Shown: piece by piece, positions 30,803-41,676 of the stretch | Position numbering within the stretch: the first letter of the stretch is position 1 | Layout: each line of letters starts with the position of its first letter | From: Linanthus parryae | Lineage: Eukaryota; Streptophyta; Magnoliopsida; Ericales; Polemoniaceae | Reading direction: 5' to 3' | Assembly (NCBI GenBank): GCA_023055425.1 | Contig: JALGPY010000012.1 | Span: 10,351,922 to 10,415,921 of the forward strand | Length of the DNA: 64,000 nt | Program-made: the position numbers and the translations under genes | Notes under the pieces: model-generated | What the model was told of the DNA's origin: nothing | Database searches by the model: none | The model's input: only the letters and a program-made list of their open reading frames with translations

Positions 30803-31150
30803 AAGAAGAAACTAGTTCCCATTGTTCTTACTTTAAAGGAGCTTTTTGATCAATATGATGATGAGGCTGGTGATTAGGAAACAGTTGCAGAGACTGCTGA
30901 AAAGGAAGCGGCTGATTTGGATAAGCTTGTTGATGAAGTGGTTGAGAAAATGCAAGCTGAATCTGAAGAAGCACAGGGTAAGGCTGCTAAAGAAAAAGGA
31001 GAACACAGAGAAGAACAAGCTGAAGAAGATTCTAATTTTGAATCTGTTGAAGAGGAACAGGAAGAAGCTCAGGAAAAGGGAAAAGGAAAAGCTAATCCTG
31101 GAAAGAAGTCTGCAAAGAAGGACCATGAAGCTGAATTTTCAAAGCCTTGA
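29253..31150 (+). pseudogene. Element B third ORF (ORF3), broken
   Basis: It has the same organisation as element A's ORF3. The longest open part (29534-30109) contains DSWFVNSEVKNVWMDGYASS, ELLDLLDLDYTKNLRKSS, AYPRLSRLFYLNLVQELD and VPGVDIKLDHKVFAKVL. Next comes MEHMVYCGTRTRNHSLPYTN with LFFKQFGVSLEDEEKIT (30266-30460), then a helical segment (30491-30877) and the Glu/Lys coiled-coil tail (30917-31150). An AAG repeat at about 30774-30812 encodes a 13-lysine run, longer than in A. At least four stops break it. Resemblance to putative plant transposon proteins is by motif pattern only. Confidence 0.75.
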
Positions 31151-31533
31151 GGCCACCCTTCTTTTTCTTTCTACATTTCTTTAAATTCCTGAAGTTTGTT
31201 TAATTTTAAATTTTTTGTTTTATTTCAAAACACTTTGAACTAGATCCTACATTCTTTCTACTCTTTTGATGAAAGTCAAAAAGGGGATGAAGATAATGTG
31301 TTTAAATTAAGTCTGTGTAATAATTCTGAGTAGGATGTTGAATATATGTAGGATTGCTGTTTTGGTCATTGCTATGCTATGCATATTTTTGTTGAAATTC
31401 TATGTTATATGCTATGTTGACTTATTTAAAAAATTTACCAGAACTGGTGAATCACTTGTGTTTTTGAGTTGCAGGAAAATTGTTCATAACCTGGATTTCA
31501 GCAATGTGTTTTATCTTTCATCAAGGGGGAGGT
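31151..31533 (+). other. Element B 3' untranslated region with polypurine tracts
   Basis: Non-coding and homologous to 21185-21567. Purine tracts are AAAAAGGGGATGAAGA near 31278 and AAGGGGGAGG at 31524-31533, next to the LTR start TGATAG. Confidence 0.6.
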
Positions 31534-32158
31534 TGATAGATCTGAAGCTTTTTGGTATTGACATATGGATAATTATGCAGAAGAAGCTTAGATTCCTTGA
31601 TGATGAAAGCCAGAAACACAGGCTAGACATATTGAAAATATTTCTAAGTGCCAAAGCTTCAAAGCTTTGAGGCACTGTAGCTTTGCTTATATATTTGTGT
31701 ATATTACTAACTGTTCTGTGCAGGTCTTGGTTTTTGATATGAACTGAGTTATACAACTCTACATATAACAGTATGAAAGTATCAGTAATACTTGTTTTGG
31801 ATGGATTAACATCATATGCAGGATTGTGTTGAATTGAAACACATAGTTCATTCTTATGAACTAAGCAGACAAAGCTTCAAAGCTTTTAGATTCACTGAGT
31901 ACTTCATTGCTAAGTTCATCTAACTAAATTTGTGTATGCAGATTATTTCTGTAGGAATCAAAACTTGTTATGAATCTATTATTGTTTATTAATACTTATT
32001 CCAAAATGTGTTGATGATTTATTCATCAGATTGGATGTATTAGCTAAGTTTATTTTCAGACAAAACCAAGCCCAATTTTTCTCATGAACTGTTAGTTTTT
32101 TTTTGGTCAGATCTTGATGCTAGTTTGTCTGGATATTGTTTGATCTTGTTTGATGAGT

Positions 32159-33577
32159 TGTTGGTATAGGTTCCCTAGAGGCAATCTATATTTAGTATGA
32201 ACAATATTTTGGCTATAATATTCATTTATTATTTATTGTGATATTTAATATATTGAAGTCCTTAGATACAATGTGTTGTTTATCTTAAATATCCCTAGTC
32301 CATTTTATTGGTTAACAGGACGATCAAATATAGACTAGTATGTGTTTAAATTGATAGAGAGATATCAAGTCTAACACATGGGTATGCATTAGGAGTAATG
32401 GCATGCTGGATTGACCCACGACGAGAAGGACACATTAGATTATGTTAAAGTCACAATCGCTTCTCGTAGTGCTAATATAATTGCAATCCTTAGACTTGAA
32501 GTCACTAGATACTCTAGTTGTGAAATATCATACTTTTATATTATCAAACGTTACACCGTAACTGGGTAATTACAAAGGTAGTTATCGGGCATGATAGGAA
32601 GCAAACTTAGAGATCGTAGTGATGTAGAGAGGATTTGTCCCTCCCACATAATGGGAGTAAATATCCATGGCCACTCGAGGAATGGTGCTTATTGAATTTC
32701 TAGCCAGACTCAGATAAATCAATATGGAGATATTGATGTTATTTTCTTGCATGAACATATTCCCAGGATCGAGGAACTATGGATTGGATATACGAGTGTG
32801 ACTATTTATGTCTCGTGTCCAATCCGGATATGGAGACAAAGGGATAGTGTAATATGTGATATTGGGCACAAAAGTTTTGTCGGGATCACTGACTTATTTG
32901 TATTAGTTGGGTTGTATGGATGTGTTGCTAGACACCGCTCAATGTTAGTAATTAGTTACTACCAACTAAGTAGAAACCTATGTGGTCACATGTCAAATAG
33001 AGTTGAACTAGATTTTTGATTAATTAATATGATTAATTAATGAGAAGGATCACTTTGCAAAACCTTGCAAACTTAGTAGGACTAATATACGGGGAAGGGA
33101 CTAATCCAAGTTCATGTAGAACTAGGAAGAGCCTTTAGGTAGTTAACAAGGAGTTGTTGGACTACATAAAGTATTCTCTAGCTTCCTTCCCACAACTATT
33201 TCTCATAACATTAGTGAGTGGGAGAGAAAGCGAAGAGAGAGCAAGGCAACTAGAGGCCTAAGCCCCTAGCCCGTCCGCCCTACCCGTCGGCCACAAGAGG
33301 AGGGTCGAAACCCTCCTTTGTCCTCCGTTGCTTGATTCGTTCTTCCCTCTTCCTCCAGTCCAAGATAGCACTAGGAGAAGGAAGAATCTAGATCTCACAT
33401 CTAGACGTGGATCAACCATAAAGACGAGGAAAATATTCTTTGTGTGATCTCCCAAACCAAAAGGTACACATCTTCTATGTCTTTCATTATGAGTGTCTCT
33501 TTCTGTGATCCTTGGTGGGCTTTGAGTACGAATTAAATTTTGTTATTCCGCTGCGTAACCTACGTCAAAACCCAACA
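32159..33577 (+). repeat. Angela 5' LTR
   Basis: It is bounded by TGAGT|TGTTGG on the left and CCCAACA|G|TGGTATCAGAGC on the right. The only open stretch (32747-33019) is shared with the other LTR copies and is not a gene. Confidence 0.93.
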
Positions 33578-33578
33578 G

Positions 33579-33590
33579 TGGTATCAGAGC
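33579..33590 (+). promoter_or_regulatory. Angela primer binding site, initiator tRNA-Met
   Basis: An exact TGGTATCAGAGC lies one base after the LTR end. The second Angela copy (62674) has TGGTATCATAGC. Confidence 0.97.
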
Positions 33591-35191
33591 CACATGTCGT
33601 AGTGCATAACATGATTTTATGTGTTACGATTTCAGTTCATACACCGTTATGTTAATATTACGCGAAAATTGAAATTAATTGGCATAGTATATGCATCTTG
33701 AATTTGATTCAATACAAACAAGATCTAATATAACATTGGATGTTAGATTTTGTGAGTTTGATCACATAGGATGTGAGTAATTGGGTTCTTGAAAATTAGA
33801 GTTCATGGGCACATAGTTTAAAAATGAGTTTTTCAATTATGGAAATATCCATATGGAAACAACCATGCTTGGGCAACAAGGAAGGAAGGGAAGGAGACTA
33901 GGGTCGATATCCTAGCCGTCCGTCCCTTCCATGCGCGCCAAGCAAGGCCGCAGTCCCAAGGTGGCGGGCGGCAGTCCTTGGGGTTCGGCCAAGGCTTAGG
34001 TTGGACCCCTTGGACCGTTGTACCCCTAATTACCCAATTCAACTAAAATTAAACAAGCGCGTTAAAAATTGGTTTTAACTGTATTATCTACTTTGTTGCA
34101 TGACGGATGGATATGGCCTAGATTGTGGATGTTTTGTGTTTGTTGTGGTTTGGTTTACGGCTTGCGAGCTGATCAAAATTAATGTAATAATTAATTAGGT
34201 TTTACGGCCTGCGAGTCATTTTTCTCCTCGACATGTGAGGCTTTATTTATTTATTTATTTATTTATTCTAGATGTTAGTCTAGAATTAGAAATATTTAGA
34301 TGTTAGCCAAGAGCATGGAGAAGAAGACCGGAGAACCAAAGAAGCCAAAAGACGACGAGGACTCCCTACCCTAGGCGCGCGGCTATCGTGGAGCACATGG
34401 AGATGAGCTTTTCACTTTAGGGCATATAGATATTATCATTGGCTTGATAATATCTTAGTCTAGGGGCCATATCCATGCCAATTTATTTTTCTTTTGTGGA
34501 TGTTTATTATTTATGTCTTGTTATTTATTTTTGTGTGTATGGCGATACTAGCAAAACGTTAACAAGATAATAATAAACAAAGATGGTCTTTTATTGTGGA
34601 TTGCGCAATCCAAATAATTAGATCATGTTGATTGGATCAACCAAACAAATTAAGAATGATTAAATCCCTCAAATAAGATATTGCGCTTTGCCTTATCTTG
34701 CCTAAACACCCTTCATGATCAGGGTTTATTAAAATTTGGGCTTGCCAAAGCAAGGCTATTTTAATTCACCATGGTGTGTTGCGGACGACACAAGCTAGTA
34801 ATGTGTGTATGTAAAAGCAAGAGGTTGGACGCAACTAGGTAAGAATCAATTGGATTGATGAACCTAGAGGCATGATAATTAGGTGTTATCTAAAAGATAA
34901 AGAATAAAGAGTTATTCACATAATTGGACCAAGAGTTACATAGGATGAAATTGGAATGGTTCCTACCTAATTAACCAATTCTTGGGTGACTTGCCAAAGA
35001 AAGCTCAAGAAGAAGTGAAAAAGGGATCTTGGACCTACTAGAAAATATAACGATATTTTCCGCATTAATGGTGAGGGCTATTAATCCGAGAAAAATAGTG
35101 GGAGCTATATCTAATGATCTAGCCATTGTTGAATATAGTTAAATTGTTCAAAATACTAAAATTGCAAATTTCTCGTTTTGTAGAATTCCAA
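33591..35191 (+). other. Angela untranslated leader
   Basis: About 1.6 kb without a supportable ORF. It holds two copies of a TTTACGGC[CT]TGCGAG motif (34153-34168 and 34201-34214), a (TTTA)n run at about 34242-34266 and an unrelated minus-strand open stretch (33833-34042) that I do not call. The second Angela copy (62686-64000) matches it, including the TACGGCCTGCGAG repeats. Long leaders are usual in Angela/BARE elements. Confidence 0.7.
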
Positions 35192-36195
35192 ATGGCAAAC
35201 AACAACGCATCGACTTCATCCCTACGATCTGTCCTTGAGAAGGACAAACTATCTGGAAAAATTTTCCTTGGCTGGTACAGAAACTTAAGGATTGTCCTTA
35301 AGAAAGAAAAGAAGTTGTACGTCTTGGACACTCCAATTCCAGCACCACCCCAGGATGAGTATGTTCTAGCAGATGTAAGGGCACGTCAGAAATATATTTA
35401 TGATTCTAATGACGTGACTTGCCTCATGCTCTGCACCATGACTGCTGAGCTTCGGAAGCAGCACGAGAACATGGAGCCCTATGATATGATCATACACTTG
35501 AAACAATTGTTTCAGGAACAGGCAAGGCATGAGCGATATGAGGTGTCCAAGAATTGTTCAAGAGTAGTCTTGCAGAATGGAATCCCGTAGGGCCTCATGT
35601 ACTCCGAATGATCGGGTACATTGAGAACCTTGAGAGACTGTGATTCCCACTTAGCCAAGATTTGGCTACTGATCTTGTCTTGCAATCGTTTCCTGACAGT
35701 TATAATCAATTCATCATGAACTATAACATGAACGAGACCAGTAAGACTCTGCTAGACTTGTTGAACATGCTAAAGAAAGCTGAACAGAGCATCAACAAAG
35801 GCCAGAGAAAAGACATAATGATGGTGCATAAAAGTAAGGGCAAAGGAGTTGCCTCTACTTCCAAAGGAAAGCGCAAGAAAGTTATGAAATCCAAGGAATC
35901 CCTAAAGCCTAGTGGGGGCGTGGCTAAAGGTGAGTGTCACTACTATAACCAGTCGGGTCGCTGGAGGAGGAGTTGCCCTAAATATCTAGAGGATAAAAAG
36001 CTTGGAATAGTGATTCCACCACCACCACGTATTTATGTTATAGACGTCAATCTTTCTATTTCTTCACCTTGGGTATTGGATACAGGATGTGATTATCACA
36101 TTTGTCGAAATGTGCGGGATTTGAAAAGAAGTAGAAGATTGGCTAAAGGGGAGATATACCTGCGTATTGGGAATGGAGCAAGAGTTGTGCATTAG
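35192..36195 (+). pseudogene. Angela Gag and protease
   Basis: ATG at 35192 (MANNNASTSSLRSVLEKDKLSGKIF). Gag motifs are FLGWYRNLRIVLKKEKKLYVL, DVTCLMLCTMTAELRKQHENM and LKQLFQEQARHERYEVSK. Stop TAG at 35588 and a second stop near 35641 interrupt it. The frame resumes with DLVLQSFPDSYNQFIMNYNM. The zinc knuckle reads CHYYNQSGRWRRSC, with the second Cys and the His replaced. The protease motif WVLDTGCDYHICRN is intact (D-T-G). A TAG at 36193 stops the frame at RVVH. Confidence 0.92.
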
Positions 36196-36236
36196 CTATA
36201 GGCGTTTATGAGCTATCTTTTCCTTCTGGACTTATT

Positions 36237-37442
36237 TTGGAGTTAGACAATTGCTATTATGTGTCTGCTATGAGCATAAATATTATTTCCATTTCTTGTT
36301 TGGACGAGAAGGGTTTTTCTATTTCAATAAAGGACAAGTGTTGTTCCATTTATTCTGATAGTATGCACTATTATAGTGCGCATTTGTATAATGGATTGTA
36401 TATCCTTGATCTAAATAATCAAATCTATAACATAAATACTAAAAGGATTAAAACTAACGATTTAAATCCTACATCTCTATGGCATTGTCGTTTAGGCCAT
36501 ATAAATGAGAAACGCATATCTAGACTCCATAAGGATGGACTTCTAGACTCATTTGATTTGGAATCATATGAGACATGTGAATCTTGTTTATTAGGAAAAA
36601 TGACAAAGTCCCCTTTCAATAAGAAAGGTGAGAGGACTAGTGAGTTATTGGCACTCATACATACCGATGTATGTGGGCCGTTCCCCACGCATGCCAGAGG
36701 TGGTTACACCTACTTCATTACGTTTACTGATGATTTCAGTAGATATGGATTTGTATACCTTATGAAGGCCAAATCTGAATCCTTTGAATTGTTCAAAGAA
36801 TTCAAGAATAAAGTAAAAAAGCAACTTGGTTAAAGTATTAAGGCTCTACGATCGGATCGTGGAGGAGAATACTTAAGCCAAGAGTTTGATGAGTATCTTA
36901 GAGAGTGTGGGATAGTATACCATCTCATTCCACCCGGAACGCCACAATGGAATGGCGTGTCCGAGAGGAATAATCGCACACTATTGGATATGGTGCTATC
37001 TATGATGTCTCAAACAGATCTTCCGATATCATTTTGGAGACATGCTCTAATGACGGAATCTTTTACCATTAACCGTGTTCCATCCAAATCAGTCATGAAG
37101 ACACCATATGAGATATGGACTGGGAAGCGTCCCATAGTGTCGATTATGAGGATTTGGGGATGCGATGTCTATGTAAAGCGTTTACAAACAGACAAGCTCG
37201 GGACCAAAGCGGATAAGTGTAAATTTTTGGGATATCATAAGGAAACGAAAGGATATTATTTCTACAATCCAACCGAGAACAAAGTGTTTGTAGCTCGGAC
37301 CGGCGTTCTAGAAAGAGAGTTTGTCTCTAAAGAAGCAAGTGGGAGGACTGTAGAACTTGAAGAAATTCAAGAACCACAAATCACTGAACCGATGATGGAA
37401 CATGAGCAAGTTTTTGTGGAGGAACCTGTTGTGATAACATAG
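36237..37442 (+). pseudogene. Angela GAG-pre-integrase and integrase
   Basis: ELDNCYYVSAMSINIISISCLDEKGF is the pre-integrase segment. The zinc domain is complete (LWHCRLGHINEKRISRLH...CESCLLGK). The core has LIHTDVCGPF (Asp 1), FTDDFSRYGFVYLM, ALRSDRGGEYLS (Asp 2, after a TAA stop at about 36832) and GVSERNNRTLLDM (Glu). The C-terminal part (36957-37442) gives MKTPYEIWTGKRPIVSIMRIWGC and KADKCKFLGYHKETKGYYFYNP. Catalytic motifs survive, but the frame is cut by stops. Confidence 0.93.
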
Positions 37443-38269
37443 GAACCATGTAGGTCAGGAAAGGCGTGTCATGATCCAGCGAGGTACGGACTTCTCGTGA
37501 CTGAGCCCGATGACGTACCACTCATGGATGATGAGCCTGCAACCTAAGGGTAGTCCATGAAAGGCCTAGACTCCAAGAAGTGGCTAGAAGCCATGAGATC
37601 CGAAATGGATTCCATGTACACCAACAAAGTATGGACTTTGGTGGAACCACCCGAAGGGGCTCGGCCCATAGGGTGCAAATGGGTCTTCAAGAGAAGATCG
37701 AAATGGATGGCAGGGTAGTTGCCTATAAGGGAGATTGGTAGCCAAAGGGTATAGACAGATTCATGGTATTGACTATGATGAGACCTTTTCACCAGTCTCC
37801 ATTACTAAATCCATTCGAATCCTACTTGCTATTGCAGCATACTACGACTATGAGATTTGGCAGATGGATGTCAAAACAATGTTCCTTTATGGGAACCTCC
37901 TGGAGGATGTGTACATGACACAACCGCAGGGTTTTGAGGATTCAGAGAATGCCAATAAAGTATGTAAGATGCAAAGATCCATTTATGGATTAAATCAAGC
38001 TTCTAGGAGTTGGAATCGACGTTTTGATGACGCGGTCAAAAGATTTTGGCATCATCAAGAACGAAGACGAGCCATGTGTTTACACGAAGGTTAGTGGGAG
38101 CTTTGTAGTGTTTCTGGTCTTGTATGTGGATGACATACTAATAATTGGAAACGATATTTCTACTTTGCAGTATGTTAAATATTGGCTAGGAAAGTGTTTC
38201 GCAATGTAGGACTTAGGAGATGCAGCCTATATACTTGGTATAAAGATCTATAGGGATAGATCTAGAAAG
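37443..38269 (+). pseudogene. Angela reverse transcriptase
   Basis: The start is GLDSKKWLEAMRSEMDSMYTNKVWTLVEPPEGARPIGCKWVFKR (about 37560-37692). A frameshift near 37695 follows, then [55 protein letters not shown] and [18 protein letters not shown] second frameshift near 38045 leads to the active-site motif LYVDDILIIGND (38125-38160). A TAG at 38207 precedes DLGDAAYILGIKI. The YVDD box is intact. Confidence 0.92.
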
Positions 38270-39112
38270 ATGCCCGGCCTAATTCAAAGTACATATATAG
38301 ACAAGGTGTTGAAGAGGTTCAACATGCAAGATTCCAATAAGGGATACTTGCCCATGTCGCATGGAGTTACTCTTTCTAAGAATGACTGTCCCTCTAATGA
38401 GATTGAGAAGGACCGCATGAGTAGGATACCCTATTCTTCGGCCATAGGATCCATCATGTACGCCATGTTGTTTACTAGACCAGACGTATCATACGCGTTG
38501 AGTATGGTGAGCAGATATCAGTCCAATCCGGGTGAGAGTCACTGGATTGCTGTCAAGAACATCCTAAAGTACTTGATAAGAACTAAGGTTGCGTTCTTGA
38601 TACATGGAGGTAAGGAAGAGCTAAGTGTAATTGGTTACACTGATGCCAGCTTCCAAACCGACAAAGATGACTACAGATCGCAGTCTGGATACGTGTTTTG
38701 CCTGAATGGAGGAGCTGTGAGCTGGAAGAGTTCCAAGCAATGGACAGTTGCTGATTCTACAACAGATGTTGAGTACATTGCTGCTGCGGAAGCAGCAAAA
38801 GAGGCAGTTTGGATAAAGAAGTTTATCACTGAGCTCGGTGTGGTCCCTAGCATCGTGGATCCCATAGAGTTGTACTGTGACAACTCTGGGGCAATCGCAC
38901 AAGCCAAGGAACCAAGATCACACCAAAAATCAAAGCATTTACTTAGGAGATTCCATCTTATTCGTGATATGATCGATCGAGGAGATGTGAAGATGTGCAA
39001 GATTCCAACGGATGACAATCTTTCAGATCCGCTCATAAACCAACTTGCGCAGCGAAAGCATGAAGGGAACGCAAGATCTAAAGGCATACGAGATGCACCA
39101 GATTGGCTCTAG
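38270..39112 (+). CDS. Angela RT end and RNase H, open
   Basis: An open frame of 280 codons ends at the natural polyprotein stop (TAG 39110). It contains QSTYIDKVLKRFNMQDSNKG, AIGSIMYAMLFTRPDVSYAL, the RNase H first Asp (IGYTDASFQTD), QSGYVFCLNGGAVSWKSSKQ and DSTTDVEYIAAAEAAKEAVW. In that last motif the usual catalytic Glu of STTEAEY is Asp-Val, while the next Glu (VEY) remains. Then come LYCDNSGAIAQAKEPRSHQKSKHL and IPTDDNLSDPL. This is the best-preserved coding part of the element. Confidence 0.92.
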   Translation: MPGLIQSTYIDKVLKRFNMQDSNKGYLPMSHGVTLSKNDCPSNEIEKDRMSRIPYSSAIGSIMYAMLFTRPDVSYALSMVSRYQSNPGESHWIAVKNILKYLIRTKVAFLIHGGKEELSVIGYTDASFQTDKDDYRSQSGYVFCLNGGAVSWKSSKQWTVADSTTDVEYIAAAEAAKEAVWIKKFITELGVVPSIVDPIELYCDNSGAIAQAKEPRSHQKSKHLLRRFHLIRDMIDRGDVKMCKIPTDDNLSDPLINQLAQRKHEGNARSKGIRDAPDWL

Positions 39113-39126
39113 GGCAAGTGGGAAAT
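39113..39126 (+). promoter_or_regulatory. Angela polypurine tract
   Basis: GGCAAGTGGGAAAT directly before the 3' LTR start TGTTGG matches the usual AAGTGGGAGATTGTTGG layout in this lineage, with one or two changes. Confidence 0.8.
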
Positions 39127-40552
39127 TGTTGGAATAGGTTCCCTAGAGGAAATCTATATTTAGTATGAACAATTTTTTGGCTAGAATATTCATTTATTAT
39201 TTATTGTAATATTTAATATAATGAAATCCTTAGATACAATGTGTTTTTTATCTTAAATATCCCTAGTCCATTATATTGGTTAACAGGACAATCAATTATA
39301 GACTAGTATGTGTGTAGATTGATATCGAGATATCAAGTCTAACACATGGGAATGCATTAGAAGTAATGGCATACTGGATTGAAGCACGACGAGAAGGATA
39401 CATTAGATTATGTTAAAGTCACAATCGCTTCTCGTAGTGCTAATATAATTGCAATCCTTAGACTTGAAGTTACTAGATACTATAGTTGTGAAATATCATG
39501 CTTTGATATTATCAAACGTTACACTGTAACTGGGTAATTATAATGCTATTTATCGAGCATGATAGGAAGCAGGCTTAGAGATCGTAGTGATGTAGAGAGG
39601 ATTTGTCCCTCCCACATAATGGGAGTAAACATCCATGGCCACTCTTAGAATGGTGCTTATTGAATATCTGGACAGACTCAAATAAATCAATATGGAGATA
39701 TTGATGTTATCTTCTTGCATGAGCATATTCCCAGGATCCAGGAACTAGGGATTGGATATACGAGTGTGACTATTTATTTCTCGTGTCCAATCCGGATATG
39801 GAGACAAAGTGATAGTGCAATATGTGATATTGGGCACAAAAGGTTTGTCGGGATCACTGACTTATTTCTATTAGTTGGGTTGCATGGATGTGTTGCTAGA
39901 CACCGCTCCATGTTAGTAATTACTTACTACCAACTAAGTAGAAACCTATGGGGTCACACGTCAAATAAAGTTGAACTAGATTTGGGATTAATTAATATGA
40001 TTAATTAATGATAAGGATCACTTTGCATCACCTTGCAAACTTAGTAGGACTAATATGCAAGGAAGGGACTAATCCAAGTTCATGTAGAACTAGGAAGGGC
40101 CTTTATGTAGTTAACAAGGAGTTGTTGGACTACATAAAGGATGCTCTAGCTTCCTTCCCACAACTAATGCTCAAAACATAAGTGAGCGGGATAGAAAGCA
40201 AAGATAGAGCAAGGAAAGACTAGTGGCCGAAGCCCCTAGCCCGTCCGCCCTACCCGTCCGCCACAAGAGGAGGGCCGAAACCCTCCTTTGTCCTCCGTTT
40301 CTTGATTCGTTCTTCCCTCTTCCTCCGGTCCAAGCTAGCACTAGGAGAAGGAAGAATCTAGATCTCACCTCTAGCCGTGGATCAACCATAGAGACGAGGA
40401 CAATATTCTTCGTGTGATCTCCCAAACCAAAAGGTACACATCTTCTATGTCCTTCATCATTTTGTGAGTGTCTCTTCCTGTGATCCTTGGTGGGCTTTGA
40501 GTAGGAATTAAATTTTGTTATTTCGCTGCGTAACCTAAGTCAAAACCCAACA
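39127..40552 (+). repeat. Angela 3' LTR
   Basis: It runs TGTTGGAATAGG...CCCAACA and is followed by TGAGT (40553-40557), which matches the left duplication. It is homologous over its full length to 32159-33577. Confidence 0.93.
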
Positions 40553-41464
40553 TGAGTGTATGTAGGTTTGTTGGGCATTCCAACGTCCATGAACAAATAA
40601 AATAGCTATCCATAGCTGTTGAAAGAAGCATATCACAGGAGAGGATTTGTAGGAATTCAGTTCCTAAAAACTCTCAGGTTGCTGCAGGCTGTTATTTAAG
40701 TGATCAGTGTTTTGAATTTGAGAGATATACAGAGAGACTGAGATTGATCTTCGTGAGATTTGAAGATATCTATAAATAGGGGAGATCAATTCACTCAAAT
40801 CTTCAGATTTATCAGGCCATTGAAACTACAGAAGTAAGATCATTCACCACAGATTAAAGAACACTGCCAAGCTTGTTTTGCTTATCTGTTTTCTGTGTTC
40901 TTCACATTTGTACTAAACTTGTATTATCATTCTAATTTTTTAAACCTCACAAACCTAGAAGTTTAGTTGTTCAAGTGAACAACAACGAGGTTCTTATTGT
41001 TTCAAGAGATTGTAGCGGGAACTAGATAGGTTGGGAACCACAAACTGTATAGGTGAAAGGTAGCTCACTTAAGCTTGAGATCTAGGGCTAAATATGGGTG
41101 ATTAATAAGAAGTTGTGTTTGAATCCTGGAGGGATAAGATCCCTCAGGCATAGGCTAGTTCCAATTGTGACTGAACTCTGTAAAATCCTTGTGTTCTTGT
41201 TGCTTACTTTTTGTTCTTTCATTCCAGTCTAAACAGGAAGTTTCAAACCTTTGGAGCTTTCCAAATCTCAAAGCTTTGAAGCCTCTGTATTATGCAGTTA
41301 TTTCTCTAAGTTTCTCTAAACTGTTTCAAAGCTTTGAGATATCAACTGCATACTCTACTCAAGTTTTTAAGATTGTGTTTTAGCAAAAGTTAGCATACTC
41401 TATTCAACCCCCCTCCTTTCTAGAGTATTTAGATACTTCTTTATACTTACATTACAAACTTTCA

Positions 41465-41676
41465 GATTAGATATAGTTTAAAGTGTCAAATTCTTTGTCT
41501 TTCATCCTCAAGTAACACCTGATCAAGTACTAGGTTTTAGGAGTTGAATCAAGATCAGAAACTCCCCATAAGTTCATGCATATAAAGCATAGTCAGTTTC
41601 AAAGCTTTGAAAGTTATTTCAAGGCCTTAAAATAGACTAGCTATTTCAAGCCTTTGAAACTGAGTTGAACTTACAT
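41465..41676 (-). repeat. Reverse-oriented Sirevirus LTR fragment
   Basis: On the minus strand it resembles the start of the C0 LTR (about 6770-7013). Shared features are a run of TTCAAGGCCTT palindromes, a CTAGCTATTTCAAG motif and a GATGAAAGA segment near the far end. It holds a perfect 16-bp palindrome at 41597-41612. Element B may have inserted into a C0-like LTR, since B's right end abuts it. Confidence 0.65.

Larger units (their letters stand above)
32159..40552 (+). mobile_element. Full-length Angela/BARE-type Ty1/copia element
   Basis: LTRs are 32159-33577 (1419 bp) and 39127-40552 (1426 bp), both TGTTGG...CCCAACA. The target duplication TGAGT lies at 32154-32158 and 40553-40557. The LTR start (TGTTGG.ATAGGTTCCCTAGAGGCAAT) and the Gag/Pol motifs match the Angela/BARE lineage. 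The first 265 LTR bases differ at about 21 positions, so the insertion is old. Gag and pol each have several stops. It sits in element B's 3' LTR. Confidence 0.95.
21568..41464 (+). mobile_element. Sirevirus-like copia element B
   Basis: Order on the plus strand is LTR, Met primer site (23069), gag, protease, integrase, RT, RNase H, ORF3, LTR (31534-41464). It closely resembles A and, more distantly, C0. It is interrupted by a hAT-type MITE (27510-28190) and, in its 3' LTR, by an Angela element (32159-40552). Net length without insertions is about 10.8 kb. The right end is followed by GATTA and then reverse-oriented Sirevirus LTR sequence. No matching left duplication can be assigned because the left LTR adjoins A. 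Confidence 0.85.
31534..41464 (+). repeat. Element B 3' LTR, split by an Angela element
   Basis: The left part is 31534-32158 and the right part 40558-41464, with TGAGT duplicated around the insertion. Net length is 1532 bp. TATA box TATAAATAGG is at 40771. The end reads TCAACCCCCCTCCTTTCTAGAG...AAACTTTCA. Palindromes include GCTTCAAAGCTTTGAGG at 31657-31673 and CTCAAAGCTTTGAAG at 41267-41281. It differs from the 21568-23066 copy at many sites. Confidence 0.85.

Noticed and set aside
32747..33019. ORF of 90 codons in the Angela LTR, also at 39715-40008
   Set aside because: The other LTR copies share it only as LTR sequence. The reading frame is not conserved in the copy at 61258.
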